Assembly: GCA_947456505.1 (NCBI GenBank)
Contig: CANGTC010000002.1
Location: forward strand, 1 to 64,000
From: Beijerinckiaceae bacterium
GTDB lineage: Bacteria > Pseudomonadota > Alphaproteobacteria > Rhizobiales > Beijerinckiaceae
DNA: 64,000 nt
Direction: 5' to 3'
Shown in pieces: positions 47,842 to 57,800 of the stretch. The translations under genes and the position numbers were made by a program. How positions within the stretch are numbered: the stretch's first letter is position 1; every line of letters begins with the position of its first letter. Under the pieces are notes generated by a model. That model was not told the DNA's origin. It saw nothing but the letters and a program-made list of their open reading frames with translations, and searched no databases.

Positions 47842-48885
47842 TCATCGCATCTCGATGGCTTTGCGTACCTTTTCGATGATCTCAGGCGGCTGTGCATAGA
47901 GATCGCGTATTCGCCCCTCCAATTCAGCTCCTGACATGGCGTCGATGGTCAGGTTTTGACGCGCTCCCTCGGCGATCAGCTCAGGGTCTGCGAGAGCATG
48001 GGCAAATTCGGCTCGGATGGCTTCGACCCGATCTTTTGGCGTCTCGGGCGCCATCATGAACGGCCGTGTGAAGAGCAGTTGCGCATAGATTATATCAAGA
48101 ATGCGTCGCTGCTCGGGCGTACGGGCGTAGTTCACCGCAAGGGGCACGCCGTCGCGTTCGAGCTCGGGAAGCGACTTGCTCGCCTCCTGAACGAGCGCGC
48201 GCATAGCAGAGGTCGGTTTCAGCCAATCCGGGCGTTGCGAGATCGTGCTAGTGTAGCCGATGCCGCACAGTCCCTGCACCTCTCCTTTCTCCATCGCCAG
48301 CATGATCTCTCGCGTGCCTGGATATCCGCTTATTAGCTTCAGCTTTGCCACGAGCGCATGGTTCAGTGCTGCGGGAAAGTCGCGCGTCGTCCCTCCGCTC
48401 GATCCAATCAGCAGCTCCTTCGTGAATACGTCTTCGAAGGACTGCACTTCGGCGTCCTTGCGGACTACGCAAATGGAAACCTCCGAATTGGCGCTGCCGA
48501 CAAAATTGAATTTCAGTGGGTCGTATCTGACGATGGTCTTATCGCCGATCAAGGCGTCCAGCAGCGACCCAGAAGAGGAGGCGGCGATGACTGTGCCGTC
48601 GCGTGGCGCGACAGAGTAAACATAACCGGCCGCCGTATTGCCACCAGCCCCCACCATATTGGTGACAATGACGTTGGGTTTGCCCGGAATATATCGGCTG
48701 ATGTAGCGGCCGACGAGACGGCCATAAAAATCATAGCCGCCGCCAACATTAGAACCGATGACGAGTTGAATGGTCCTTCCGCGATAAAAAGATTCTATGG
48801 AATCTTGCGCAGTCGCCCTCGGCTGCAGGCTCGCCATCAGACCAGCAGATATCATCAAGTGGAGTAAAATCAACCGGATGGACAT
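47842..48885 (-). CDS. TTT/Bug-family solute-binding protein
   Basis: IESFYRGRTIQLVIGSNVGGGYDFYGRLVGRYISRYIPGKPNVIVTNMVGAGGNTAAGYVYSVAPRDG. Confidence 0.88.
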   Translation of the reverse strand: MSIRLILLHLMISAGLMASLQPRATAQDSIESFYRGRTIQLVIGSNVGGGYDFYGRLVGRYISRYIPGKPNVIVTNMVGAGGNTAAGYVYSVAPRDGTVIAASSSGSLLDALIGDKTIVRYDPLKFNFVGSANSEVSICVVRKDAEVQSFEDVFTKELLIGSSGGTTRDFPAALNHALVAKLKLISGYPGTREIMLAMEKGEVQGLCGIGYTSTISQRPDWLKPTSAMRALVQEASKSLPELERDGVPLAVNYARTPEQRRILDIIYAQLLFTRPFMMAPETPKDRVEAIRAEFAHALADPELIAEGARQNLTIDAMSGAELEGRIRDLYAQPPEIIEKVRKAIEMR

Positions 48886-49051
48886 GACGTCTCCTGCTGT
48901 TTTTTTGATTTTTCTTATTCTAGCTGGTCATCAATGGATGCCAAGAATCCAATAGAATCCAAGTTTATGCAAGGCGAGACCGAACTGTTCTTCGGCCTCG
49001 CGGCATAGTCAAGGCGCGCTTTTCCCGGATGCCCGACGCAGGCCGAAGGGG

Positions 49052-49789
49052 TCAAAGGGTCTGCATCAGGCTTCCCAGATGGGGCATGGGTTCGATGTGT
49101 CCGAGTTTGGGCTTGAGCCGTTTCAGTACGCCCCAGAGGACCGACTGGTTGGAATTGACCACGGGCTTGCCAAGATCCTTTTCTATGGCTGCGACTGCTT
49201 CGATCTGCGTGGTCGCCGCGCAGGACAGGAAGATGGCGTCGGCGTTTTGCACGTCGCTGTCTTTGGAGACTTCCTGCCAGCGCGCAGGCGTCACCTCGCT
49301 ATATTCTGAAACAGGGAGGCGGAGCGCCACGTCGCGCGCCACCGTCATGCCTGTTGCGGTCAAGTAAGCGACAATGTCGTCATTATTCGGATAGGGCGAA
49401 ATGATCACAACCGATTTCACACCGAGTTCTGCAAAAGCTTCGCTCACCATCGCGCTGGTTGAAACGGCGTCTATGTCGGAGACTTCGCGCATGATCTCCA
49501 GGATTCGACGCTCACCCGCAGGACCCTCCTTCATTGATGAGGCCGTGCAGTTGTAGACGAGAAGATCAGGTCCGCACTCCGCAGCGTATTCCGTCACATG
49601 GCGGATTTCTCCTGCGAGTTCCTCGATTGGACGGCTCCATTTCCCAGCTATCCTGGCGCGCATCGTGTGTACGCCAAGGGTTGGCGGCGCATAGGCGTGA
49701 AACTGCTGTTCGCAAACCCGATTGACCGCCGGCACGATGACCCCGACATGCGCCTTCTGCACTGGAAGTTTGCCATCCCTATCCGTCAT
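49052..49789 (-). CDS. Asp/Glu racemase superfamily, maleate cis-trans isomerase/arylmalonate decarboxylase-like
   Basis: KAHVGVIVPAVNRVCEQQFHAYAPPTLGVHTMR...LLVYNCTASSMKEG...ADAIFLSCAATTQIEAVAAIEKDLGKPVVNSNQSVLW; two conserved Cys (YNC, LSC). Confidence 0.85.
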   Translation of the reverse strand: MTDRDGKLPVQKAHVGVIVPAVNRVCEQQFHAYAPPTLGVHTMRARIAGKWSRPIEELAGEIRHVTEYAAECGPDLLVYNCTASSMKEGPAGERRILEIMREVSDIDAVSTSAMVSEAFAELGVKSVVIISPYPNNDDIVAYLTATGMTVARDVALRLPVSEYSEVTPARWQEVSKDSDVQNADAIFLSCAATTQIEAVAAIEKDLGKPVVNSNQSVLWGVLKRLKPKLGHIEPMPHLGSLMQTL

Positions 49790-49967
49790 CGTCTCCCCCT
49801 TTATGAGAACGTCCTTATAAGCCTGAGAATGTGCCCATCGGAGAACGGGGTCAATGGCGTTGTTTGCGGCCCAAAGGTCGTGGACTGTCTGGCGCGGGTT
49901 GACTTGCCCCTGAAGGCGTCCGAAATTGCGGGGAAACAGGTGTGTTCAAGGCAAAGGGAAACGCGCG

Positions 49968-50987
49968 ATGCCGATGGATATCGGGGTTTTTGATCATGTT
50001 GACTGTAGCGGCGCGCCCCTGCAGGCATTTTATGAGGATCGCCTCGCCGTCATCGAGGCTTATGATCGGATTGGGGTGCGCGGGTACCATGTGGCTGAGC
50101 ACCATTTTACGCCCCTTGGCATGGCCTCTTCTCCAGGAATTTTTCTGAGTTCCGTCGCGCAGCGTACGAAGCGGTTGCGCTTTGGACCCATGGTCTATTG
50201 CCTGCCGCTCTATCATCCTTTGCGCTTGGCTGAGGAGATATGCATGCTCGACCAGTTGAGTGGAGGGCGTTTTGAGCTAGGGGTGGGTCGTGGCGTTTCG
50301 CCCCTTGAAAGCAGAGGTTTTGGCGAAGATCCCGATTATGAAGCGTCGCAGAAAACCTTTCTCGAGTCTCTTGATATCTTGCGCAAGGCGCTGGCGGGGG
50401 GAACCTTTTCGCATGATGGCGAGCGGCGGCGCGTTGATAATGTGTCCATGATTCTGGATTCGATCCAAAAGCCTCATCCGCCCATGTGGATGGGGGTGCA
50501 TTCACTGCAGAATGTTGAGTTCGCAGCGCGGCAGGGTATCAATATCGTCAGCTTGCATGCGGCTCCCTCCATTCGCGATAAGTTCGATCATTACAAGAGT
50601 GTCTGGCGTGAGCTTCATGGCGCTGACGTACCCACGGGTAAAACGGGGCTTGGCTTGTTCGTTGTAGTGGCGGAGACAGATGAGGCTGCGCAGGAGATCG
50701 CGTCGCGCGCCTACAAGGTCTGGCACAAGAATTTTCATTATCTCTATCATCTGCACGGTCGTTCCCCTGTTTGGGGAGAGCGGCCCAATCAGTTCCAGGT
50801 CGTGGTTGATGAATTGCGGGGCATTGCGGGCTCTCCAGAAACTGTGCGCCGGTTCATCGAGGCCCGCATGGCTGAAGCTGGTGCTGATTATATGGTGGGG
50901 CAATTCATGTTCGGGGATATGTCGCGTGATGAAGCAATAAGATCCATTGAATTGTTTGGTCGAGAGGTCATGCCGACCTTGAATTAG
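49968..50987 (+). CDS. LLM class flavin-dependent oxidoreductase
   Basis: MPMDIGVFDHVDCSGAPLQAFYEDRLAVIEAYDRIGVRGYHVAEHHFTPLGMASSPGIFLSSVAQRTKRLRFGPMVYCLPLYHPLRLAEEICMLDQLSGGRFELGVGRGVSPLE; paralogue of 45468-46490. Confidence 0.92.
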   Translation: MPMDIGVFDHVDCSGAPLQAFYEDRLAVIEAYDRIGVRGYHVAEHHFTPLGMASSPGIFLSSVAQRTKRLRFGPMVYCLPLYHPLRLAEEICMLDQLSGGRFELGVGRGVSPLESRGFGEDPDYEASQKTFLESLDILRKALAGGTFSHDGERRRVDNVSMILDSIQKPHPPMWMGVHSLQNVEFAARQGINIVSLHAAPSIRDKFDHYKSVWRELHGADVPTGKTGLGLFVVVAETDEAAQEIASRAYKVWHKNFHYLYHLHGRSPVWGERPNQFQVVVDELRGIAGSPETVRRFIEARMAEAGADYMVGQFMFGDMSRDEAIRSIELFGREVMPTLN

Positions 50988-51057
50988 GCGCAGCCTGACC
51001 TTTCGTTGGCCATGAATTCAGGGCGACTCAATAGTCGCCCCTTCCTTGACTTCTCGT

Positions 51058-52023
51058 TCAGCCCAACTTCATGCCCAGCGCCTTGATGATCTTTTGTCTG
51101 GTTTCCGCCTGGGATTTGATGAAGGCGCCGAATTCTTCCGGGCTTTTGCTCATGGTGGGCTCGATGCCGGAAGTGGCGAGTTTTTCGATTACATCGGTCG
51201 TCACCATGGCCTTTTGGAGAGAGGCGAAGAGCCTGTCGATGATCATGCGTGGCGTGCCTGCGGGAACGACGACGCTCTGCCAGATTCCAAGGTCGAACTC
51301 GGGATAGGCTTCACCGATGAGCGGCAGTTCGGGAGCCAGCGTCGTCTTCTTCTTTCCGGTCAAGGCGAGGATCTTGATTTGCTTTTCCTGGTACAGCGGT
51401 AGCGCCACATTCAGGCTTTCATGCCCGAGTTGGATGGCGCCCCCGATGAGGTCGGTTATCTGGGTCGTTCCACCCGCGTAGGGGACCATGGTTATGTTGA
51501 CCCCCGCCAGTTGATTGAGGAGCCCCGCCGCGACCTGCGACGTTGGCGTGGATACCCCCACAAAGAAGGTGCCTGGTTTGGCCTTCTCGATCTCGATCAT
51601 GGCGCGCAGGGAGGTTGCTGGCACATTGTTGTTGGCTACGATGGCCGATGGCACCAGCGCGATCAGTGCGACAGGATCAAACTCCTTGAAAGGATCATAG
51701 GAGAGCTTCTCATAAAGAAAGGGGTTCATGACCAGCGTGCCGTCTATGGCCAGCAGGATTGTGTAGCCGTCCGGTTTCGCCTTGGCGACGGCTTGCGCGC
51801 CTATGATGGTGTTGGCGCCCGGGCGGTTTTCAATGATGACGGGTTGGCCAAGATCTTCCGCCATTTTCTGACCGACGAGCCGGCCCAGAACATCAGCGGG
51901 GCCACCGGGAGCGAAGGGCACGATCATTGTCACGGGGCGCGTGGGATAGGCTTGCGCCCACGCCAGCGATGGCGCGAGGAATAGCGCCAATGCGCAGGAC
52001 AGGAGCTTAAGAAGGCCCTTCAT
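51058..52023 (-). CDS. TTT/Bug-family solute-binding protein
   Basis: AQAYPTRPVTMIVPFAPGGPADVLGRLVGQKMAEDLGQPVIIENRPGANTIIGAQAVAKAKPDGYTILLAIDG: canonical Bug receptor. Confidence 0.93.
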   Translation of the reverse strand: MKGLLKLLSCALALFLAPSLAWAQAYPTRPVTMIVPFAPGGPADVLGRLVGQKMAEDLGQPVIIENRPGANTIIGAQAVAKAKPDGYTILLAIDGTLVMNPFLYEKLSYDPFKEFDPVALIALVPSAIVANNNVPATSLRAMIEIEKAKPGTFFVGVSTPTSQVAAGLLNQLAGVNITMVPYAGGTTQITDLIGGAIQLGHESLNVALPLYQEKQIKILALTGKKKTTLAPELPLIGEAYPEFDLGIWQSVVVPAGTPRMIIDRLFASLQKAMVTTDVIEKLATSGIEPTMSKSPEEFGAFIKSQAETRQKIIKALGMKLG

Positions 52024-52299
52024 GAATTCCTCCCTTTTTTCAATGCGTTGTTACGTCTCAACGGGTTCACCAGGACCTGCGGTCGTTGAATGTTCCGCTA
52101 TGGCGCGCGCATCATCTTGATACTCTGCCCCTGTAGGGCCAAATTGACAAGCGCGCATTCCGCCCTGCAGAGACGGTGGATCGGCCGTTGCGTCAGGGCG
52201 CGTTTAAGCGTTGTCGCCCCTGCTTTAATCGGTCTGAAGCAGGGGCTGCGTCTTGCGCAGGTCGCCGTGGCGGTCTGCGGAGATATTGGGCGGGGCCAG

Positions 52300-52509
52300 A
52301 TGGAGACGCCGTGGGAGCGCGTTGTGGTCCTTGGCGGTGCTTTCAGGGAAACCTGTCTAGATGCTGAACTCCTGGCCGAAGCCAAGCGCATGGGCCTTGA
52401 GATCGGACCTATCACTGGCGAGGAACAGCTGGTGATCCTCGCCCGGATTTATGCGAGTTCTGATGACGTCAAGCGAGAGACGCGTGAGGCCATCAGAGTG
52501 AAACAGTGA
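52300..52509 (+). CDS. Hypothetical small protein (69 aa; start uncertain)
   Basis: METPWERVVVLGGAFRETCLDAELLAEAKRMGLEIGPITGEEQLVILARIYASSDDVKRETREAIRVKQ; protein-like composition but no recognised family. Confidence 0.3.
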   Translation: METPWERVVVLGGAFRETCLDAELLAEAKRMGLEIGPITGEEQLVILARIYASSDDVKRETREAIRVKQ

Positions 52510-52830
52510 CCTACCCCGGAGGTGGCGATGTCTGTTGTCGAAAGTGCTGGCGCCCAGCGCTGACGAACCTGTTCACCGCATGCAAACACGTGGATCCTTT
52601 TCATTAGGATTATTTGCTCTCTCAGGAATCCGCGGTGGAAGGCGGGGATGCAGGATCCCTCCGCATGGGTTCCCTGAAGCCAGTGGGCGCACTTAGCGAA
52701 AGTGAGAAAAATTCATTAAATCATATATTTAGTACAATGAAGCATGATCGAGCCAGCGCCCTGTGTTACGTGTTTAATTATTATAATTGCATTTATAGAA
52801 ATTATTATGTCAAAATAAATGATCTAGGCG

Positions 52831-52852
52831 GCCTGCTATTGCGCGGGCTTTT
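52831..52852 (+). terminator. Terminator-like hairpin in the leader of the NusG-like gene (GCCTGC-TATTGC-GCGGGC-TTTT)
   Basis: 6-bp stem with one G-U pair, 6-nt loop, followed by TTTT, ending ~15 bp before the ATG at 52867. Confidence 0.35.
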
Positions 52853-52866
52853 AGGGTCTTTGGAGC

Positions 52867-53388
52867 ATGAATTTTTCGTTTTCGAATGAACGCCGCTGGC
52901 TTTGTATTTTCACCCAACCACATCGGGAGAAGCTCGCCGCCGTGAGCCTGCGAGAGGCGGGTTTCGATGTCTATATGCCGATCTACAAAAAGTTGGTGTT
53001 GCGACAGGGGATCCGGGTGCAAATCAGAGCGCCGCTCTTTCCTCGCTATATTTTCATCGGGGGGCAGGGTGAGCCTGCCGTCTTTTTCTCCGCCTCCCGG
53101 GCGCAGGGCGTCACCTCCTTTGCGGCCAGAACACTTGAGCAATCATGGGTTTGCGACAGCATTGTTCAATCACTTAAAGCGAACCAGGATGAAGAAGGGT
53201 TGGTCTGTTTCGATCCGAAGCGGGCGCAGTCCGGACAATCCGTTCGCCTTCTGGCGGGACCATTCGCCGGATTTCAGGGCCTTTTCGCTGAGCCAGACGA
53301 CCGCAAACGCTCCGTGATTCTTTTAAACCTCCTGGGGAAGACCCACAGGATTTCGGTGCCAAATCGTATTTTGGAGGTCGCGGCCTGA
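52867..53388 (+). CDS. NusG/RfaH-like specialised transcription antitermination factor
   Basis: RRWLCIFTQPHREKLAAVSLREAGFDVYMPIYKK...APLFPRYIFIGG (NGN) and SGQSVRLLAGPFAGFQGLFAEPDDRKRSVILLNLLGKTHRISVP (KOW). Confidence 0.85.
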   Translation: MNFSFSNERRWLCIFTQPHREKLAAVSLREAGFDVYMPIYKKLVLRQGIRVQIRAPLFPRYIFIGGQGEPAVFFSASRAQGVTSFAARTLEQSWVCDSIVQSLKANQDEEGLVCFDPKRAQSGQSVRLLAGPFAGFQGLFAEPDDRKRSVILLNLLGKTHRISVPNRILEVAA

Positions 53389-53582
53389 GCATGGGGCCAT
53401 GCTGATCATGAACGCCTGGATCGTTGAGCGATGCTTCAGCGAAAGTGCGGAGCAGTGGTCACTTGAGCTTAGGGGGCGGCGGGTAAGGGCGATTTTGGAT
53501 TATACGGATGATGTTTTTTCACCGGCTTAGCTGCAAATCGTTCGCAGCGCGGTCGATTTCGATTAAAGAGGAGGCCAATTTG

Positions 53583-54770
53583 ATGCAAATTGGTTTTCGG
53601 GCTTTCTGCGCCCGCTTTCCATTGATTTTTCTCTTTAGTCTTGGCGTGTTGACGGGGTGTTCTTCCCTGCCTTCAGCGGGTCCGAGCGTGGATGATATCG
53701 TTCGTCAATCTGCTCTCATTAGTGGGGCCGGTTTTGAATTGATCTCCATCACGCCAAACGTCAATTCAGTTTTGGCGAAACGCAAAGCTGACAGTTTTAT
53801 CAATAGTTTCGGTGACTATAGACTCTCCATTGATCCCCTGATCGGGATTGGCGACACGATCAGCATCACCATCTGGGAGGCTTCGGCGGGTGGGCTGTTC
53901 TCGGGGCCATTGTTGACGGATCGCTTCTCCACCGGATCGAAAAGCGCGACGATTCCCGAACAGGTCGTGGGCCGCGATGGCGCGATCACCGTGCCTTACG
54001 CCGGGCGCATTCGCGTGATCGGGCAAAACAGCAATGGCGTGCAGCATTCGATTGAACGCGCGCTTGAGGGCAAGGCGATCCAGCCGCAAGTTCTCGTGAC
54101 CGTTGTGCGGTCGGTGAGCAATTCGGTGACTGTGTCGGGCGAAGTCGCGAACGGCGCCCGTGTTCCCTTGTCCACCAAGGGTGACAGGTTGCTTGATGTG
54201 ATCGCTGCGGCTGGGGGCGTTCGGACCCCTGTTCGCGAAACCTTCATTCAGTTGACGCGTGGCGAGCGCACTGCGCGGGTCGCCATGTCCCGCATCGTTC
54301 AGGACCCCCGTGAAAATGTTTTCATGCGTCCCGACGATGTCGTTACGATCATCCGTCAGGCGCAAACCTTCGTCGCTTTCGGCGCCACGGGCCGCAATGC
54401 GGAGATCCCTATCGAGGCGGAGACCGTCAGTCTGTCGCAGGCGCTTGCGAAAGCTGGCGGGCTGCTTGATTCCCGAGCTGATCCAGCGGGCGTTTTTGTC
54501 TTGCGCCATGAACCCTATGAGATTGCGCGCCAGCTTGCGGATAGCGGCCGCTCTCTCACTGCAAGAGAGAGAGAGCCAATCGTTTATCACCTCAATGTCC
54601 GCAGTGTGGATGGGATGTTCGTCGCGCAGAACTTTCCGATATTTGCGGGCGACGTTCTTTATGTCAGCAACTCCCCATCGACTGATGTTGAAAAAGCGTT
54701 TCAGCTACTCGGGCAGTTGCTCGGTCCGGCGAGCGCCTCGGCTACCCTTTATCGGGTAGCCACCCCCTGA
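53583..54770 (+). CDS. Polysaccharide biosynthesis/export lipoprotein (Wza/KpsD-like)
   Basis: Lipobox FSLGVLTGC; DYRLSIDPLIGIGDTISITIWEASAGGLF...VGRDGAITVPYAGRIRVIGQNSNGVQHSIERAL; SLBB-like repeats follow. Confidence 0.88.
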   Translation: MQIGFRAFCARFPLIFLFSLGVLTGCSSLPSAGPSVDDIVRQSALISGAGFELISITPNVNSVLAKRKADSFINSFGDYRLSIDPLIGIGDTISITIWEASAGGLFSGPLLTDRFSTGSKSATIPEQVVGRDGAITVPYAGRIRVIGQNSNGVQHSIERALEGKAIQPQVLVTVVRSVSNSVTVSGEVANGARVPLSTKGDRLLDVIAAAGGVRTPVRETFIQLTRGERTARVAMSRIVQDPRENVFMRPDDVVTIIRQAQTFVAFGATGRNAEIPIEAETVSLSQALAKAGGLLDSRADPAGVFVLRHEPYEIARQLADSGRSLTAREREPIVYHLNVRSVDGMFVAQNFPIFAGDVLYVSNSPSTDVEKAFQLLGQLLGPASASATLYRVATP

Positions 54771-54805
54771 GCATTTCCGGCTAGGTTGATCGGCTTTTCT
54801 TGGAT

Positions 54806-57800
54806 ATGAAGACCTCGCGTCTCAAGTATGCGGACACCGGTGGCTTGATCGCCATGATCGGAGCTTCCTGCCGTCTTCCGGGAGCCTCCTCGTTGGACGA
54901 CTTCTGGAGACTGCTGGTTCAGGAGAAAAACGTCATCCAGCCGCGGCCTTCCGGGCGTTGGAGCGTCGAGAGATTTCTGCGTGAGGGCGAGCCGTCGCCG
55001 GGCTTCTCCTATAGTTTCGCCGGGGGCTATCTGGACGATCCCTTCCAGTTCGATCCCACGCCCTTTGGCATCTCCTTGCGCGAGGCTGCGCAGACAGATC
55101 CCCAGCAGCGGCTTTTGTTGGAATTGGTCTGGCAAGCTTTTGAAGATGCAGGCGTTTCCCCTGATCAATGGAAAGGACGGAAAGCCGGGGTTTATGTTGG
55201 CGCCTCGAACATCGACTATCAGGGGGCGGCGGCTCTCGACGTCAGCGTCATCGAAAGCCATTTCGCGACAGGAAATTCATTGTCGATTCTGGCCAATCGG
55301 ATTTCCTATGTTTTTGATTTTAAGGGACCAAGCCTGACCGTCGATACGGCTTGCTCCTCCTCGCTTGTGGCTTTGGGACAGGCGATTGCGGCGCTTGAGG
55401 CCGGCGATATTGATTTCGCAGTTGTGGCGGGGGTGAACCTGCTCCTCTCACCGACCCCTTTCATTGGCTTTGCGCAGGCGCGGATGCTTTCCCCGACAGG
55501 GCGCTCGCGCCCCTTTTCCGCCGACGCCGACGGTTATGTGCGGGCGGAAGGCGGAGTGGTGGTTCTCCTGTCCCGAGGCGACGACGCCGTTCGACAAGGC
55601 TTGCGAGTTCGCTCGAATATCCTTGGTTGCGCTGTGAATTCTGATGGTCTGACCGCAGGCATTGCGCTTCCTTCAAGCGAGGGGCAGCGTCGCCTTATCG
55701 AGGATCTCTATGCGGCATTGGGTCTTGATCCCGACGCATTGGCCTTTGTCGAAGCCCATGGCACGGGCACCCAGGCTGGGGACCCGATCGAATCGCTGGC
55801 GCTTGGTCAGGCCCTTGGGCTCCGGCGGCGCAAACCCCTGACCATTGGTTCCGTGAAATCCAACGTCGGTCATCTCGAAGCGGCGTCCGGGCTTGTGGGG
55901 TTTCTCAAGGCTAGCCTCGCGCTTGAATACAGGCTCCTGCCTCGCTCGCTTTTTTCGGAGAGATTGAATCCTGCGATTGACTTCGCGGGCCTGAATTTGG
56001 ATGTCGCCCGGCGTGCGTTGCCTTTGCATCTTGATGGCGGCCCGGGGTTCGCTGGCGTTTGTAACTATGGATTTGGAGGCACGAACGCCCATCTGGTCCT
56101 GCGTTCCGCCACCCCTGCCGCCGCGTCGCCGCCGCGCTTCATTCCCGGGGCGTCTTTGGCGGGTTCCGGTGGGGAGCAGGCCAAAATCATAATCTTATCC
56201 GCCGCTTCGCCGGATGCGCTGAAGGCGCGCGCCTTGCAGGTCTGCGCGCAGATTGAAGCGGGCGTGCCCGCATCGGTTCTGGCGGCGGCTTATGTGCGCC
56301 AGCAACCGCTCATGGCCTACAGGCTGGCGACAGCAATCAAGGAGGACGCTGCGCTGGCCGGCCGCCTGCGACTTTTCGCGGAAACGAGCCAGGCCGACCC
56401 CGATATCGCCTTGGGCTCCCAGCGCGCCGGGCTGACGAAATGCGCGTTCATTTTTTCTGGCAATGGTTCGCAGTTTCCCGAAATGGGCCTTGCAGCCTAT
56501 GCGAACAATGCTGATTTCCGTCATGAAATCCATTTGATCGACAAGCTCTTCAAGCCTTTTGCCGGTTGGTCCATTGAGGAGGTCTTGCGACGTGGTCATG
56601 ATCCGGATCGCGCTGCCCAAACGTCATTCGCGCAACCGGTTATTTTCGCCATTCAGTCGGCGCTTGCAGCTGTCATGGCACGCTATGGCGTTTGCCCCGC
56701 GATTGTGTTGGGTCATAGCATCGGAGAGGTTGCAGCGGCTGAATCTTGTGGCGCCATCACGAGGGAGCAAGCGCTTCGCATCGTCTTCCACCGCAGCAAC
56801 CTGCAGGAAAGCGTGAGAGGCAAGGGCGGCATGCTTGTGGTGGCGGCCGATGGGCCGCTGGTTGTCGCCGAAATCAGGGCTTGCGGCGCGGCGCTCGAGA
56901 TTGCGGCCCTGAACAGTCAGATTTCAACCACGATCGTAGGCCCATATCCGGAAATCCGTGCTTTCGCGCGCCATTGTCGGGCGCGTCGAATCGCCGCCGT
57001 CGAATTGGACCTGGATTATCCCTTCCATTCCGCAGCCCTCGACCAGCTTGAAGCCTCGATTATCGAGAAGCTGTCGGGAGTTGTGGGCCGGGAGGGGCGC
57101 GCGACTTTCATCTCGACGGTGAGTGGCCGCCTGATGTCCGGGACCGCCCTTGATCCGGTCTATTGGTGGCGCAACCTGAGATCTGCGGTGCGTTTTCACG
57201 AGGCTGTCGACGAGGCTCTCAGGCAAGGGGCGAATCTGTTTGTAGAACTGGGGCCGCATCCTATTCTCGGGCCCTCGCTTAAAGAAATTTTCGGGGCCGA
57301 GCATGGCTCCGTCCAATCATTGGCTACGCTGGCCAAAACCGATGCGCCAGGCTCCGACCCAGTCCTGCGAAGCCTGGCGCATCTGGTCGCCAACGGGGTC
57401 TGCTTTGATGAGGCCAAATTGGTGGGAACCAGGCCGTCACCACCCATCCCCTTGCCACCCTATCCATTCCAACGTCAGCGGAGCCTCCTTGAGACTTCTT
57501 CTGAATCCTTGACTGCTTTTGGCGCCATGTTCGCCAGTCCGCCGCGTCATCCCTTACTGGGAGCGCGGATGGCGGAGGGGTCTCCCGAATGGCGTAATCT
57601 CGTGGACTCTGTGCTCATACCCTATCTCGCGGATCACAGGGTCAATGGCGCCGTGGTCATGCCTGCCTCGGGATTGGTCGAAATGGCGCTGGCTGTGGGT
57701 CGCGATCTCCATGGCGATGCAGCTCTGGCTCTTGATGATTTTGACATCCTGAATGCGCTGCTTGTGAGCGCTGATGAGACCCGAGAGGTCTCAACCAGAT

